The notes: a model not told the origin generated them from the letters alone. A DNA stretch of 64,000 bases from Yersinia rohdei ATCC 43380 (GCF_000173775.1 NZ_ACCD01000004.1:113955-177954); one strand, 5' to 3'; positions 1 to 10,228 are shown, counted from the first letter of the stretch. A program made the numbers and translations.

Positions 1-1317
1 AATCTTGCGGCAAGCATGCAACACCGTGGTATGGTCGCGGCCACCAAACGCATCGCCGATTTCAGGCAGGCTGTGGTTGGTTAACTCTTTTGCCAATGCC
101 ATCGCCATTTGGCGCGGACGGGCTACCGAACGGGAACGCCGTTTGGAGAGTAGGTCAGCGATCTTAATTTTATAATATTCAGCAACCGTCTTTTGAATAT
201 TATCGATAGTAACCAGCTTTTCCTGCAATGCCAGCAAGTCACGCAGAGCTTCACGCACAAAATCAATGGTGATTGCCCGGCCCGTAAAATTGGCATTGGC
301 GATCACGCGATTCAATGCCCCTTCCAGCTCACGAACATTAGAGCGCAGACGCTTGGCAATAAAGAACGCAACCTCACCCGGTAAGCGAATATTATTTTCA
401 TCCGCTTTTTTCATCAGTATCGCGACACGGGTTTCCAGTTCTGGCGGCTCAATCGCCACCGTCAGGCCCCAGCCAAACCGCGATTTCAAACGATCCTCAA
501 CCCCATTGATCTCTTTTGGATAGCGATCTGAGGTCAGAATGATTTGCTGATTGCCTTCTAGTAAGGCATTAAAGGTGTGGAAAAACTCTTCCTGAGAACG
601 CTCTTTATTGGCAAAGAACTGAATATCATCGATTAATAATGCATCAACCGAACGATAATAGCGCTTAAATTCTTCTATCGCGTTGTTCTGCAAGGCTTTA
701 ACCATGTCTTGCACAAAACGCTCCGAATGCATGTAAACCACTTTGGCATTGGCTTTACGGGCCATAATGCCATTCCCTACCGCGTGTAACAGGTGAGTTT
801 TACCCAAACCTGTGCCGCCATAAAGGAATAAGGGGTTATACGCACCACCCGGATTATCAGCAACCTGACGTGCAGCAGCACGAGCCAGTTGGTTAGATTT
901 ACCTTCAACAAAGTTATCAAATGTGTGCTTAGGGTTCACATTCGAACGATAAGAAAGTTCAGGTTGAGCGGGCGAACTATCCCAACTCGGACGCACAGGT
1001 GCGCTACGGATAACCGGAGCAACAGGCGCGCTAACGCTGGCTGTAACTGGATGATTATGTGCTCTTACCGCCGGTTTACTCCCTACTTCAAAACGCAGTA
1101 AAGGAACCTCGGAACCACAAAAATCATTAAGCAAGCCATTGATATTGTTTAAGTACTTATCACGGACCCAGTCCAGTACAAAACGATTAGGTGCGTAAAG
1201 CGCCAGAGTATTGTCACTCAGTTCCGCCTGTAGGGGGCGTATCCACATACTAAATTCTGTGGCAGGTAACTCATCCTGCAATCGGGCAAGACACTGCTGC
1301 CAAAGCGAAAGTGACAC
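1..1317 (-). CDS. dnaA: Chromosomal replication initiator DnaA (C-terminal end cut by window edge)
   Basis: DnaA is the AAA+ initiator that binds DnaA boxes at oriC and melts the origin. The reverse-strand reading frame starts at a GTG (1315-1317) giving [19 protein letters not shown] and stays open for 439 codons to the window edge. Walker A is visible as [14 protein letters not shown], Walker B as ALLIDDIQF, and the DNA-binding signature [12 protein letters not shown] lies at the very edge. The family length is about 462 residues, so roughly 23 residues are missing. The linker of domain II is rich in Ala, Pro and Val. dnaN would be expected next, outside the window. The gene is divergent from rpmH, and the shared upstream region holds a perfect DnaA box, which fits autoregulation known in E. 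coli. Confidence 0.97.
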   Translation of the reverse strand, partial: MSLSLWQQCLARLQDELPATEFSMWIRPLQAELSDNTLALYAPNRFVLDWVRDKYLNNINGLLNDFCGSEVPLLRFEVGSKPAVRAHNHPVTASVSAPVAPVIRSAPVRPSWDSSPAQPELSYRSNVNPKHTFDNFVEGKSNQLARAAARQVADNPGGAYNPLFLYGGTGLGKTHLLHAVGNGIMARKANAKVVYMHSERFVQDMVKALQNNAIEEFKRYYRSVDALLIDDIQFFANKERSQEEFFHTFNALLEGNQQIILTSDRYPKEINGVEDRLKSRFGWGLTVAIEPPELETRVAILMKKADENNIRLPGEVAFFIAKRLRSNVRELEGALNRVIANANFTGRAITIDFVREALRDLLALQEKLVTIDNIQKTVAEYYKIKIADLLSKRRSRSVARPRQMAMALAKELTNHSLPEIGDAFGGRDHTTVLHACRKI

Positions 1318-1569
1318 GGCGGACTCCACTCGAACAAGATCAATAAAAGAAAGAAATCAGGATTTTTTGTAACTCATCGTTTTTGACACACGCCAATGTG
1401 GCCTGTAGCAAGCCAAAGTGACATGCGAACCGTTTTTCGGTTGTTTTACGACTCACATCCCCCTGCTATCTCGGAGTAGTGATCCCAGAGTTCTGGATGT
1501 GATCGGAATGGCGGATCATAGCGCAAAAGGAGCAATAGATCCTCCCCTTCCTCACAGATTAGATCCTTT

Positions 1570-1578
1570 TTATCCACA
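1570..1578 (+). promoter_or_regulatory. DnaA box (TTATCCACA) upstream of dnaA
   Basis: A perfect TTATCCACA nonamer lies 253 bases upstream of the dnaA start codon. In E. coli a box of this sequence sits between the two dnaA promoters and mediates DnaA repression. The same role is inferred here. Confidence 0.8.
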
Positions 1579-1729
1579 GGGCATAACTTCTGTTAGGAGT
1601 GTAACCTAGCGCACAGCTTTTCGTGGCCCTCATCGTCAGTTTTCACCACACATTTCAGATTATACTGGTATGGCACCCCGCCGCTGGCAATTGATCCTCA
1701 TTAATCTATCAAGGATCACACGGCGATCC

Positions 1730-1757
1730 TTGCGATTTATTCGGGAGTCCGTATAAT
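1730..1757 (+). promoter_or_regulatory. Candidate upstream rpmH promoter
   Basis: TTGCGA at 1730-1735 and a perfect TATAAT at 1752-1757 are separated by 16 bases. The pair points toward rpmH, about 260 bases away. The match is good for the -10 box and fair for the -35 box. It is a prediction only. Confidence 0.5.
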
Positions 1758-1886
1758 CTTCAGCCCTACGTGTGATGCCTGTTCTCTTGATGGCTTTTGG
1801 CCAAAAAGAAAGCAGCGGTGAACACGGACAGGCTCTTGGTAAACTCCCGGTACAGAAAACTTCTGTGCGGGCGGACGCAATGTCAA

Positions 1887-1915
1887 TTGACTCAGGACTG
1901 TACAATTATTACAAT
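1887..1915 (+). promoter_or_regulatory. rpmH promoter
   Basis: TTGACT (1887-1892), a 17-base spacer and TACAAT (1910-1915) form a near-consensus sigma-70 promoter about 100 bases upstream of rpmH. A strong promoter is expected for a ribosomal protein gene. Confidence 0.75.
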
Positions 1916-2007
1916 CCCGCTTCTTTATATGTTGCGATTGAGGCGTCGGTGTCTTCACTCCGAGCAGCCAAACGCGTTTACTGAATCAGTAATTATTTTA
2001 AGTTTAG

Positions 2008-2160
<153 letters not shown>

Positions 2161-2164
2161 TAAA

Positions 2165-2189
2165 AGCTAACCATCTAAGTGGTTAAGCT
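2165..2189 (+). promoter_or_regulatory. Hairpin overlapping the rnpA start codon
   Basis: AGCTAACCA (2165-2173) pairs with TGGTTAAGCT (2180-2189) with one bulged base and a six-base loop. The rnpA GTG start at 2179-2181 lies at the loop/stem junction, and no clear Shine-Dalgarno precedes it. The structure probably limits rnpA translation relative to rpmH. This is inferred from sequence only. Confidence 0.5.
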
Positions 2190-2538
2190 AGCATTTCCTA
2201 GGGAGTTACGTTTGTTAACTCCCAGTCATTTCACTTTCGTCTTCCAGCAGCCACAACGGGCTGGCACGCCGCAAATCACCATCCTCGGCCGCCTGAACGA
2301 GCTGGGGCATCCCCGCATCGGTCTTACCATCGCCAAAAAACATGTCAAACGTGCTCATGAACGTAATCGGATAAAGCGCCTAACACGCGAAAGTTTCCGT
2401 TTACATCAGCATACTTTGCCATCAATGGATTTTGTCGTTTTGGTGAAAAAGGGTGTGGCTGACCTCGACAACCGTGCGTTGACGGAAGCTTTGGAAAAAT
2501 TATGGCGTCGCCACTGTCGCCAGGCTCCCGCATCCTGA
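2179..2538 (+). CDS. rnpA: Ribonuclease P protein component
   Basis: RnpA is the basic protein subunit that binds the RnpB RNA to mature the 5' ends of tRNAs. The 119-residue product begins [21 protein letters not shown] and contains the family signature around residues 55-70 ([18 protein letters not shown]). Length and sequence are close to those of E. coli RnpA. The start is a GTG, as in E. coli, 18 bases after the rpmH stop. Its 3' end overlaps yidD by 37 bases in another frame. Confidence 0.97.
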   Translation: MVKLAFPRELRLLTPSHFTFVFQQPQRAGTPQITILGRLNELGHPRIGLTIAKKHVKRAHERNRIKRLTRESFRLHQHTLPSMDFVVLVKKGVADLDNRALTEALEKLWRRHCRQAPAS

Positions 2539-2759
2539 TCGGGCTAATCAGGGGCTATCAGCTCGTGATAAGTCCGCTGCTGGGGCCGCGTTGTCGTTTC
2601 CATCCGACATGCTCTCATTACGGAATTGAGGCATTAAGACGGTTTGGCATGATAAAAGGCAGTTGGTTAACACTGAAACGCGTATTAAAATGCCACCCTT
2701 TGAACCCAGGTGGCGATGATCCCGTGCCGCCGAAACCCGACGATAACAGAGAACACTAA
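2502..2759 (+). CDS. yidD: Membrane protein insertion efficiency factor YidD
   Basis: YidD is a small membrane-associated protein that assists YidC-dependent insertion of inner-membrane proteins. The 85-residue product has the conserved core [23 protein letters not shown] with its paired cysteines, and the tail [16 protein letters not shown] that marks the family. It starts inside rnpA (37-base overlap) and ends 2 bases before yidC, so it is translationally linked to both neighbours. It was long annotated as a hypothetical because of this overlap. Confidence 0.95.
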   Translation: MASPLSPGSRILIGLIRGYQLVISPLLGPRCRFHPTCSHYGIEALRRFGMIKGSWLTLKRVLKCHPLNPGGDDPVPPKPDDNREH

Positions 2760-2761
2760 CG

Positions 2762-4408
2762 ATGGATTCGCAACGCAATCTTCTACTCATCGCTCTGCTG
2801 TTCGTGTCTTTCATGATCTGGCAAGCCTGGCAAGTGGATAACAATCCACAACCAGCCGCTCAGACCACGCAACAGACTGCGAATACTGCTACCGGTGATA
2901 AAGCAAGCCAGGCTGTGCCAGGCAGTGGTCAGGGTCAACTGATTACTGTAAAAACCGATGTGCTGTCTCTGACCATTAATACCCGTGGCGGTGACATTGA
3001 CCAGGCTAATCTGCTGGCTTACCCGGATGCTCTGGGTTCAGATAAAACTTTCGAATTACTGGAAACCACACCTGGGTTTATTTATCAGGCGCAAAGTGGT
3101 TTGACAGGAAAGAACGGCCCGGACAACCCAGCTAATGGGGAGCGTCCGCTGTTCGAGGTGCCTCAAACCAGCTTTGTATTAGCTGATGGTCAGGATGAAC
3201 TACGTATTCCAATGACTTTCACTGGCAAAGACGGCTCCGTTTTCATCAAGACTTTTGTACTGAAACGTAATGATTACGCCATTGGCGTCGATTATCACGT
3301 TAAAAATGCTTCAGAAGCCCCACTGGAACTGACGCTGTTTGGCCAATTAAAACAAAGCATTAACTTGCCTAAACACCGCGATACAGGCAGCAATAATTTT
3401 GCGCTGCATACATACCGGGGTGCGGCTTTCTCTTCTGATGAAACTAAATATAAAAAATATAGCTTTAGTGATATCGAAGACAAAAATCTGGACATCACCA
3501 CCAAAGGTGGCTGGGTAGCCATGTTGCAGCAATATTTTGCAACCGCATGGATCCCAACTGCTAACGAAACCAACACCTTCTACTCTGCTGACTTGGGTAA
3601 TGGTCTGGCTGCCATCGGCTTTAAAGGTGCGCCAGTTGTTATTCAGCCCGGTGAGCAGAAACAACTTAGTGCAACCTTATGGGTTGGCCCAGAAATTCAG
3701 GACAAAATGGCGGCCATTGCGCCACACCTTGACCTGACTGTGGACTATGGTTGGTTATGGTTTATTTCTCAGCCACTGTTCAAACTGTTGAAATTCATTC
3801 ACAGCTTTGTCGGTAACTGGGGCTTCTCCATCATTGTAATCACCTTTATCGTGCGCGGTATCATGTACCCGCTGACTAAGGCGCAATACACCTCGATGGC
3901 GAAAATGCGTTTGCTGCAGCCTAAACTGGCCGCCATGCGTGAGCGTATCGGTGACGATAAGCAACGTATGAGTCAGGAAATGATGGCGCTGTACAAAGCT
4001 GAGAAGGTTAACCCACTGGGTGGCTGCTTACCGCTGGTCATTCAGATGCCTATCTTCCTGGCGTTGTACTACATGTTGATGAGTTCCGTTGAATTGCGCC
4101 ATGCGCCATTCATCTGGTGGATTCATGACCTGTCAGCACAAGACCCGTACTACATTCTGCCGATTCTGATGGGTATCACCATGTACTTCATCCAGAAGAT
4201 GTCACCGACGACCGTGACTGACCCAATGCAGCAGAAGATAATGACCTTTATGCCAGTTATTTTCACAGTATTCTTCCTGTGGTTCCCGGCGGGTCTGGTT
4301 CTGTACTATATCGTCAGTAACCTGGTGACCATCCTGCAACAGCAGTTGATTTATCGTGGGCTGGAAAAACGTGGCTTACACAGCCGCGATAAGAAAAAAC
4401 AGTCTTAA
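2762..4408 (+). CDS. yidC: Membrane protein insertase YidC
   Basis: YidC inserts and folds inner-membrane proteins, alone or with SecYEG. The 548-residue product has an N-terminal membrane anchor (about residues 5-22), a linker rich in Gln, Ala and Thr, a large periplasmic beta domain to about residue 340, and the conserved five-helix insertase core ([28 protein letters not shown], then [21 protein letters not shown]). The positive hydrophilic-groove Arg in IVRGIMYP is present. The C-terminus is basic, which is typical for ribosome contact. It is the last gene of the rpmH group. Confidence 0.98.
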   Translation: MDSQRNLLLIALLFVSFMIWQAWQVDNNPQPAAQTTQQTANTATGDKASQAVPGSGQGQLITVKTDVLSLTINTRGGDIDQANLLAYPDALGSDKTFELLETTPGFIYQAQSGLTGKNGPDNPANGERPLFEVPQTSFVLADGQDELRIPMTFTGKDGSVFIKTFVLKRNDYAIGVDYHVKNASEAPLELTLFGQLKQSINLPKHRDTGSNNFALHTYRGAAFSSDETKYKKYSFSDIEDKNLDITTKGGWVAMLQQYFATAWIPTANETNTFYSADLGNGLAAIGFKGAPVVIQPGEQKQLSATLWVGPEIQDKMAAIAPHLDLTVDYGWLWFISQPLFKLLKFIHSFVGNWGFSIIVITFIVRGIMYPLTKAQYTSMAKMRLLQPKLAAMRERIGDDKQRMSQEMMALYKAEKVNPLGGCLPLVIQMPIFLALYYMLMSSVELRHAPFIWWIHDLSAQDPYYILPILMGITMYFIQKMSPTTVTDPMQQKIMTFMPVIFTVFFLWFPAGLVLYYIVSNLVTILQQQLIYRGLEKRGLHSRDKKKQS

Positions 4409-4414
4409 CAGATA

Positions 4415-4520
4415 GATACCCAAGTAGTTGGCGTAGCAGGTAGGCGGCAAGTAAAAACGAGGCCCTGAAATGGGCTGAGTAATAAGTAGCTAACACCCTG
4501 CGGCTTCAAATACGATGGGG
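4415..4520. repeat. Degenerate ERIC-like intergenic repeat
   Basis: The left end (GATACCCAAGTAGTTGGCG, then TAGCAGG) and the right end (CCCTGCGGCTTCAAATACGA) are imperfect inverted repeats of each other. They resemble the ends of the fuller copy at 59634-59755. The centre is shortened and diverged. ERIC elements of about 127 bases are common in Yersinia intergenic regions. This copy sits between yidC and the following terminator. Confidence 0.55.
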
Positions 4521-4521
4521 G

Positions 4522-4556
4522 ATAAGGCGGTCAATATGACCGCCTTATTACTTTTA
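4522..4556 (+). terminator. Terminator after yidC
   Basis: A perfect 12-base stem (ATAAGGCGGTCA at 4522-4533, its complement at 4537-4548) with a three-base loop is followed by a T-rich stretch. It closes the rpmH-yidC unit and separates it from mnmE. Confidence 0.8.
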
Positions 4557-4643
4557 CAGAAGCCTGAATTTTGTACTTTTCTGTTGGTAAAAAGAGTAAG
4601 TTCAGGCTTGTGCAAAAATAATAGGTTGAAGAGAGAAATAACC

Positions 4644-6008
4644 ATGAGCACCACTGATACTATCGTGGCACAAGCAACGCCCCCAGGCCGTGGTGGCGTA
4701 GGCATTTTACGTGTTTCAGGTCGTGCTGCCGCTAGCGTCGCGCAAGCAGTCTTGGGGAAATTACCCAAGCCGCGCTATGCCGACTATCTGCCATTTAAGG
4801 ATATTGACGGCAGTACATTAGACCAGGGTATTGCTCTCTACTTTCCAGGCCCCAACTCCTTTACTGGCGAAGACGTGCTGGAACTGCAAGGTCATGGCGG
4901 CCCGGTCATACTGGATTTGCTTTTAAAACGCATTCTGGCCCTACCAGGGCTGCGGATTGCTCGCCCCGGTGAGTTCTCCGAGCGCGCATTTCTCAATGAC
5001 AAACTGGATTTAGCGCAAGCCGAGGCCATTGCTGACCTGATTGATGCCAGCTCAGAGCAAGCAGCTCGTTCGGCTGTAAACTCATTGCAAGGTGCATTTT
5101 CTGTCCGCATCCATCAATTGGTGGAAGCACTCACTCACCTGCGAATCTACGTCGAAGCTGCGATTGACTTCCCCGATGAGGAAATTGATTTCCTTTCTGA
5201 TGGAAAAATCGAAGGCCAATTAAACGGCGTGATGGCTGATTTAGAGCAAGTCCGCACCGAAGCCCGGCAAGGCAGCCTACTACGTGAAGGCATGAAAGTG
5301 GTTATTGCTGGCCGCCCTAACGCCGGTAAATCCAGTTTACTCAATGCCTTAGCAGGTCGTGAAGCGGCTATTGTCACCGACATCGCAGGGACAACCCGTG
5401 ATGTATTGCGAGAACATATTCATATTGATGGGATGCCACTGCATATCATTGATACCGCAGGTTTACGTGAGGCCAATGACGAAGTTGAGCGCATTGGTAT
5501 CGAACGGGCCTGGCATGAGATTGAACAAGCGGACCGGGTGCTATTTATGGTTGATGGCACCACTACCGATGCCACAGAACCGGCGGCTATCTGGCCAGAA
5601 TTTATGGCGCGCTTACCCGCGACATTGCCGATTACAGTGGTACGAAACAAAGCTGACGTTACAGGTGAAACCTTGGGTCTGACCGAAGTGAATGGTCACT
5701 CACTGATTCGCTTGTCCGCGCGAACCGGCGAAGGTATTGACCTGCTGCGTAACCACCTAAAGCAGTGCATGGGCTTTACCAGTAATACCGAAGGGGGCTT
5801 CCTGGCTCGTCGACGCCACTTGCAAGCGCTGGAAACCGCCGCGCAGCATCTGGTGCAAGGTCACGAACAGTTAGTAAGTGCTCGCGCTGGTGAACTATTG
5901 GCAGAAGAATTACGTTTGGCACAACAGTCATTGAGTGAAATTACGGGTGAATTCAGCTCAGATGACTTACTGGGGCGGATTTTCTCCAGTTTTTGTATCG
6001 GAAAATGA
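4644..6008 (+). CDS. mnmE: tRNA uridine-5-carboxymethylaminomethyl modification GTPase MnmE
   Basis: MnmE works with MnmG to make the cmnm5 modification at wobble uridine 34 of several tRNAs. The 454-residue product starts [20 protein letters not shown], where the N-terminal folate-binding domain begins. The G domain shows [12 protein letters not shown] (G1), DIAGTTRD (G2) and DTAGLRE (G3), with NKAD as G4. It ends in the essential FCIGK motif whose Cys is needed for modification. A longer in-frame start at 4515 exists but lies inside the terminator; the ATG at 4644 follows GAGAGAAATAACC and gives the family length. The partner mnmG lies at 45022-46911. Confidence 0.97.
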   Translation: MSTTDTIVAQATPPGRGGVGILRVSGRAAASVAQAVLGKLPKPRYADYLPFKDIDGSTLDQGIALYFPGPNSFTGEDVLELQGHGGPVILDLLLKRILALPGLRIARPGEFSERAFLNDKLDLAQAEAIADLIDASSEQAARSAVNSLQGAFSVRIHQLVEALTHLRIYVEAAIDFPDEEIDFLSDGKIEGQLNGVMADLEQVRTEARQGSLLREGMKVVIAGRPNAGKSSLLNALAGREAAIVTDIAGTTRDVLREHIHIDGMPLHIIDTAGLREANDEVERIGIERAWHEIEQADRVLFMVDGTTTDATEPAAIWPEFMARLPATLPITVVRNKADVTGETLGLTEVNGHSLIRLSARTGEGIDLLRNHLKQCMGFTSNTEGGFLARRRHLQALETAAQHLVQGHEQLVSARAGELLAEELRLAQQSLSEITGEFSSDDLLGRIFSSFCIGK

Positions 6009-6016
6009 GTGTGATG

Positions 6017-6066
6017 CCATAGAGCCAACACAGATTGTCGCTAATTTTGATAATCTTGCTCTATGG
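6017..6066 (+). terminator. Long inverted repeat after mnmE
   Basis: CCATAGAGC (6017-6025) is perfectly complementary to GCTCTATGG (6058-6066), with a further partly paired segment inside. It begins 8 bases after the mnmE stop. The T tract is poor, so it may be a weak terminator or an RNA-stabilising hairpin. Confidence 0.4.
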
Positions 6067-6190
6067 GTCTAAACAGTTATCCCCACAGCCGTTGGTATTG
6101 CACGATGAATTTACTTAAGATCTGCAATGTCGAGGATGAAGGTATAGCAGTGACTCAAACACTTAACTCTATTGATAAATTGAGGTATCC

Positions 6191-7390
6191 ATGATTATAA
6201 AACCACGTGTACGCGGCTTTATCTGTGTGACTGCTCATCCGGCGGGCTGCGAAGCCAATGTCAAAAAGCAAATCGACTACGTCACAGCAGAAGGCGCAAT
6301 CGCTAATGGCCCAAAACGAGTATTAGTGATTGGTGCGTCAACTGGATACGGGCTGGCAGCCCGCATTACAGCAGCATTTGGTTGTGGTGCCGATACACTG
6401 GGCGTGTTCTTTGAACGTCCTGGTGAAGAAGGCAAACCTGGTACCTCTGGTTGGTACAACAGTGCCGCATTCCATAAATTCGCAGAACAAAAAGGCCTGT
6501 ATGCCAAAAGCATCAATGGCGACGCGTTCTCTGATGAGATTAAGCGCCAGACTATTGAGGCTATCAAGCAAGACTTAGGTCAGGTTGATCAGGTTATCTA
6601 CAGCTTGGCCTCACCACGCCGTACCCATCCAAAAACTGGCGAAGTGTTTACCTCCACACTGAAACCTATTGGCCATGAAGTTAAATTCCGTGGCCTTGAT
6701 ACTGATAAAGAAGTTATCAAAGAAGCGGTGTTGCAACCCGCAACCCAAGCTGAGATTGATAACACTGTAGCGGTAATGGGTGGCGAAGACTGGCAGATGT
6801 GGATTGATGCACTGCTGGAAGCTGGCGTGTTGGCTGAAGGCGCACAAACCACAGCCTTCACCTACCTGGGCGAGAAAATCACCCATGACATCTATTGGAA
6901 CGGCTCTATTGGCGCGGCCAAGAAAGATTTGGACCAAAAAGTTCTGGCGATCCGTGACAGCTTATCAGCCCACGGCGGCGGTGATGCACGGGTTTCTGTA
7001 CTGAAAGCGGTGGTGACTCAAGCCAGTTCTGCTATCCCAATGATGCCATTGTATTTGTCACTGTTATTCAAAGTGATGAAAGAAAAAGGCACTCATGAAG
7101 GTTGTATCGAGCAGGTTTATTCGCTGTATAAAGACAGCCTGTGCGGCAACGCACCACAAATGGATGAAGAAGGCCGTCTGCGTGCTGATTACAAAGAACT
7201 TGATCCTGAAGTGCAAAACCAAGTTCAGCAGTTGTGGGACCAGGTCACTAACGACAATATCTACCAGCTGACCGATTTCACCGGCTATAAAACCGAGTTT
7301 TTAAACCTGTTCGGTTTCGCCGTGGAAGGTGTCGACTATGAAGCCGATGTTAATCCTGTGGTAAAAATCCCTAATCTGATCCAAGGCTAA
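6191..7390 (+). CDS. fabV: Enoyl-[acyl-carrier-protein] reductase FabV (NADH)
   Basis: FabV reduces trans-2-enoyl-ACP in the last step of each fatty-acid elongation cycle. It belongs to the extended SDR class that is naturally insensitive to triclosan, unlike FabI. The 399-residue product has the nucleotide-binding [12 protein letters not shown] (about 48-59) and the class-defining Tyr235-X8-Lys244 pair in [10 protein letters not shown]. Length and motifs match characterised FabV of Yersinia and Vibrio. The ATG at 6191 lies in a good context after TTGAGG. It is monocistronic, with a hairpin downstream. E. coli lacks a gene here, so this is an accessory position next to mnmE. Confidence 0.96.
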   Translation: MIIKPRVRGFICVTAHPAGCEANVKKQIDYVTAEGAIANGPKRVLVIGASTGYGLAARITAAFGCGADTLGVFFERPGEEGKPGTSGWYNSAAFHKFAEQKGLYAKSINGDAFSDEIKRQTIEAIKQDLGQVDQVIYSLASPRRTHPKTGEVFTSTLKPIGHEVKFRGLDTDKEVIKEAVLQPATQAEIDNTVAVMGGEDWQMWIDALLEAGVLAEGAQTTAFTYLGEKITHDIYWNGSIGAAKKDLDQKVLAIRDSLSAHGGGDARVSVLKAVVTQASSAIPMMPLYLSLLFKVMKEKGTHEGCIEQVYSLYKDSLCGNAPQMDEEGRLRADYKELDPEVQNQVQQLWDQVTNDNIYQLTDFTGYKTEFLNLFGFAVEGVDYEADVNPVVKIPNLIQG

Positions 7391-7409
7391 CCTCCGGTTT
7401 ATCCTTAGA

Positions 7410-7440
7410 AAACCCACTGTATACAGTGCAGTGGGTTTAT
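7410..7440 (+). terminator. Terminator after fabV
   Basis: AAACCCACTG (7410-7419) pairs perfectly with CAGTGGGTTT (7429-7438) around a nine-base loop. The trailing T run is short. Confidence 0.65.
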
Positions 7441-7573
7441 CATCTGCCCATCATATCCTTGCATTAATTCCTCAGATACACCGCCGTGAATCTCTTATCT
7501 CTATAGTAGATAAGCTAAGGTCATTTTCTTCGTTTACGGATCATCCCTGCAATGTTTGAATAATTTTATCCTT

Positions 7574-7604
7574 AGTTATTCGGTTTATCGCTAACAGAAT
7601 AACT
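7574..7604. repeat. Inverted repeat upstream of the NlpA-type transporter
   Basis: AGTTATTC and GAATAACT are perfect 8-base arms separated by 15 bases, about 60 bases before the transporter operon. It could be an operator or a transcript hairpin. The rest of 7441-7659 is AT-rich leader without a gene. No MetJ-box repeat (AGACGTCT) is visible. Confidence 0.35.
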
Positions 7605-7659
7605 GGGCCTAAAAATAAAGTTTTATTAAGAAACTTAATTAATATTAACTTACAGGGCA

Positions 7660-8475
7660 ATGATGATGAAAGTACGCTCACTGGCAATACCTTTATTCAG
7701 TTTAATTATTTTTACCTCTATAACTGCCCACGGCGAAGAAAAGAAAACCATTAAGTTAGGGTTTAATCCTGGCCCTTATAAAGAACAGTTCGAGCAAGGT
7801 GTGGCACCCTATCTAATAAAGAAAGGCTACAGCATTGAATACAAAGATTTCAATGATGGGATTCAGGTAAACAATGCCGTCAGCACCGGCGAAATTGACG
7901 GCAATATCATGCAGCACCCCATTTATCTGCATGCCATAAATGACCGATTACGTATTGATAATACAGGTATTGTGCAGGTTCCTACTCCACCAATGGGGCT
8001 ATATTCAGATAAACACCAAAAGGACGACAAACCCAAAGAAGGTGCATGGATTTCTGTCCCTAATCAGCCATCAAATGAATACCGCGCGGCACTCTTACTG
8101 CAATCTATTGGTTGGCTAAAATTAAAAGAAAAAATTGATCCCGCAACCTTCTCACAAAAAGATATTGCAGAAAATCCGTATCATTTGGTAATCAAAGAAA
8201 TGGATAATGCTCAGCAAGTCCGGGCGCTACCTGATGTCGATTTTGGTGCTATTCAGGGTAACTTTGCGGTATCTAATGGTATCAAACTCACTTCTGCTCT
8301 GGAACTTGAAAAACCCTCGGCTCAGTTTGTTAATGTGGTCACTGTTGCCGGTAAAAATAAAGATGCCGAGTTTGCTAAAGATATTATTGCCGGATATCAC
8401 TCACCGGAGTTCAAAAAATACATTTTAGAAAATGAAAAATACACCGGTTATATGCTGCCTGCTTATCTAAATTAA
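7660..8475 (+). CDS. NlpA/MetQ-family ABC transporter substrate-binding protein
   Basis: This is the periplasmic receptor of an importer of the methionine-uptake (MUT/NlpA) family. The 271-residue product has a signal peptide (hydrophobic LAIPLFSLIIFTSI, cleavage likely after ITAHG) and then the family fold beginning KTIKLGFNPGPYKEQF. Typical landmarks are DGNIMQHPIYL and the C-terminal YHSPEFKKYI. Unlike most MetQ proteins it has no lipobox cysteine, so it is probably soluble. Three ATG codons occur in a row (7660, 7663, 7666); the spacing from ACAGGG favours the second or third. The next gene starts 12 bases downstream. The substrate is not shown by the sequence. Confidence 0.85.
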   Translation: MMMKVRSLAIPLFSLIIFTSITAHGEEKKTIKLGFNPGPYKEQFEQGVAPYLIKKGYSIEYKDFNDGIQVNNAVSTGEIDGNIMQHPIYLHAINDRLRIDNTGIVQVPTPPMGLYSDKHQKDDKPKEGAWISVPNQPSNEYRAALLLQSIGWLKLKEKIDPATFSQKDIAENPYHLVIKEMDNAQQVRALPDVDFGAIQGNFAVSNGIKLTSALELEKPSAQFVNVVTVAGKNKDAEFAKDIIAGYHSPEFKKYILENEKYTGYMLPAYLN

Positions 8476-8487
8476 TGGAATAACCAG

Positions 8488-9504
8488 ATGATTGAGCTTC
8501 AGCATATTTATAAAACATTCGAACGTAAAGGGACTAAATTACAGGCTCTCAATGATGTCAGTTTAACTGTCGAAGATGGTGATATATTTGGCATCATCGG
8601 TTATAGCGGCGCAGGCAAAAGTACCTTATTACGGATGGTAAACTCGCTGGAAAATCCGACGTCAGGAAGTGTGGTAATTGATGGTAAGGATTTACATAAT
8701 TTCAGCCATGAGCAATTGCGACTGCTGAAAAAAAACATTGGCATGATATTCCAAAACTTTAATTTGCTAGAATCAAAAACTGTTTTTAAAAATGTTGCTA
8801 TGCCACTTATTTTATTGGGAAAAAACAAAAAATTCATTCAGGAGCGTGTAGCGGAACTGCTGGATTTTGTCGGCTTGGGCGATAAAAGTCATAGTTTTCC
8901 TAATGAGTTATCTGGTGGGCAGAAGCAAAGGGTCGGAATTGCCAGGGCACTGGCAACCAATCCCTCTATTCTGCTGTGTGACGAAGCCACTTCCTCACTT
9001 GATCCGCAAACCACGGCCCAAATTTTGTTATTACTGAAGAAAATTAACCAGCAATACAATATTACGGTTTTGCTGATTACCCATGAAATGTCAGTCATCC
9101 AAAAAATATGTAATAAAGTGGCAGTAATGGAAAATGGCCAAATTATTGAACAGGGTTCCGTACTCGCGGTTTTTGGTCATCCAACCCATCCCACAACCAT
9201 TAACTTTGTGCGTACCGTAATAAAAGACAGTTTACCCGACAGTGTAAAAAAACTATTGGATAACAGCCATGCAGGTCGCCAATTCAAATTAGCCTTTATG
9301 GGAGCAATAGCGACCCAGCCAGTCATTAACCAGTTAATTAAGCAATATGCTATTGGCGTCAATATCCTGTTTGCCAACATGTCAGAGATACAAGACACCA
9401 CACTGGGCCATATGGTGCTGTTGTTATCCGGCGAAAATAGCACTATTGATCGCGCCGTCACTTATTTGACGCAGACCGGAATTGATATACAGGAAATAAC
9501 TTGA
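8488..9504 (+). CDS. MetN-like ABC transporter ATPase with NIL domain
   Basis: This is the ATP-hydrolysing subunit of the importer encoded with its neighbours. The 338-residue product shows Walker A GYSGAGKST (38-46), Q-loop MIFQNFNLL, signature LSGGQKQR (141-148), Walker B ILLCDE (161-166) and the switch His in LLITHEM. The extra C-terminal part from about residue 262 fits a NIL/ACT-like regulatory domain as in MetN, where it senses internal substrate. The start follows GGAATAACCAG. Its stop overlaps the permease start by one base. Whether it imports methionine or another amino acid is open. Confidence 0.88.
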   Translation: MIELQHIYKTFERKGTKLQALNDVSLTVEDGDIFGIIGYSGAGKSTLLRMVNSLENPTSGSVVIDGKDLHNFSHEQLRLLKKNIGMIFQNFNLLESKTVFKNVAMPLILLGKNKKFIQERVAELLDFVGLGDKSHSFPNELSGGQKQRVGIARALATNPSILLCDEATSSLDPQTTAQILLLLKKINQQYNITVLLITHEMSVIQKICNKVAVMENGQIIEQGSVLAVFGHPTHPTTINFVRTVIKDSLPDSVKKLLDNSHAGRQFKLAFMGAIATQPVINQLIKQYAIGVNILFANMSEIQDTTLGHMVLLLSGENSTIDRAVTYLTQTGIDIQEIT

Positions 9505-10163
9505 TGATTGAGACTGCAATTACTCTGGATCAGTTTATCCAAGCCCTGCACGACACCTTAGTTATGGTCAGCATTTCATTGGTGATCGGTTCTCTTATTG
9601 GTATTCCTTTGGGTATTTTACTGGTGGTGACCCGACCTGGCGGACTGATTAAAAATCGTCTTTTCTATAATATTCTCAACCCAATTATCAATATCATCCG
9701 ATCGCTGCCTTTTATTATTTTGATGGTGGCAATCATCCCGCTAACACGGCTGATTGTGCACACCACAATAGGCACTCCGGGGGCGATTGTACCGCTGATT
9801 ATTTTTATTGCGCCTTATATTGGCCGGCTAGTCGAAAATTCGCTGCTGGATGTTAACCCAGGTATTCTGGAAGCGGCAAAATCTATGGGAGCAACCCCCT
9901 TACAAGCTATTTGGTATTTTTTGCTGCCTGAAGCTCTGTCATCATTAATATTGGCACTGACCACCGCAACTATTGGCCTGATTGGTGCGACTGCAATGGC
10001 AGGAACTGTGGGTGGCGGCGGGATTGGTGACTTGGCGATTACTTATGGTTATCAACGTTTTGATACCTTCGTGACGGTGACTACCGCCATTGTTTTGATA
10101 ATTACTGTGCAGCTTATCCAATCACTGGGGAATTTATTTGCCAGTAAAATCCGCCGTGAATAA
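9504..10163 (+). CDS. MetI-like ABC transporter permease
   Basis: This is the membrane subunit of the NlpA-type importer. The 219-residue product has five to six hydrophobic helices and the ABC-permease coupling loop EAAKSMGATPLQAIWYFLLPEA, which contacts the ATPase. GAIVPLIIFIAPYIGRLVENSLLDV is typical of MetI. I use the ATG at 9504, which overlaps the preceding stop (TGATG) and follows AGGAAATAAC; a TTG one codon earlier is also in frame. The gene order is receptor-ATPase-permease, different from metN-metI-metQ of E. coli. Confidence 0.88.
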   Translation: MIETAITLDQFIQALHDTLVMVSISLVIGSLIGIPLGILLVVTRPGGLIKNRLFYNILNPIINIIRSLPFIILMVAIIPLTRLIVHTTIGTPGAIVPLIIFIAPYIGRLVENSLLDVNPGILEAAKSMGATPLQAIWYFLLPEALSSLILALTTATIGLIGATAMAGTVGGGGIGDLAITYGYQRFDTFVTVTTAIVLIITVQLIQSLGNLFASKIRRE

Positions 10164-10164
10164 T

Positions 10165-10210
10165 TAAAAAACCCCTTTTGCTAAACAAAAGGGGTTTCGA
10201 TTTTTTTTTA
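10165..10210. terminator. Bidirectional terminator between transporter and chemoreceptor
   Basis: A perfect 12-base stem (10169-10180 with 10186-10197) and five-base loop is followed by a long T run on the plus strand and by TTTTTTAATTA on the minus strand. It can end both convergent transcripts. Confidence 0.88.
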
Positions 10211-10228
10211 CCTCAAAGCAGTATGCGA

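Noticed and set aside
4515..4643. N-terminal extension of MnmE by 43 residues
   Set aside because: It begins inside the yidC terminator hairpin and is not part of the family; the ATG at 4644 has a ribosome site.
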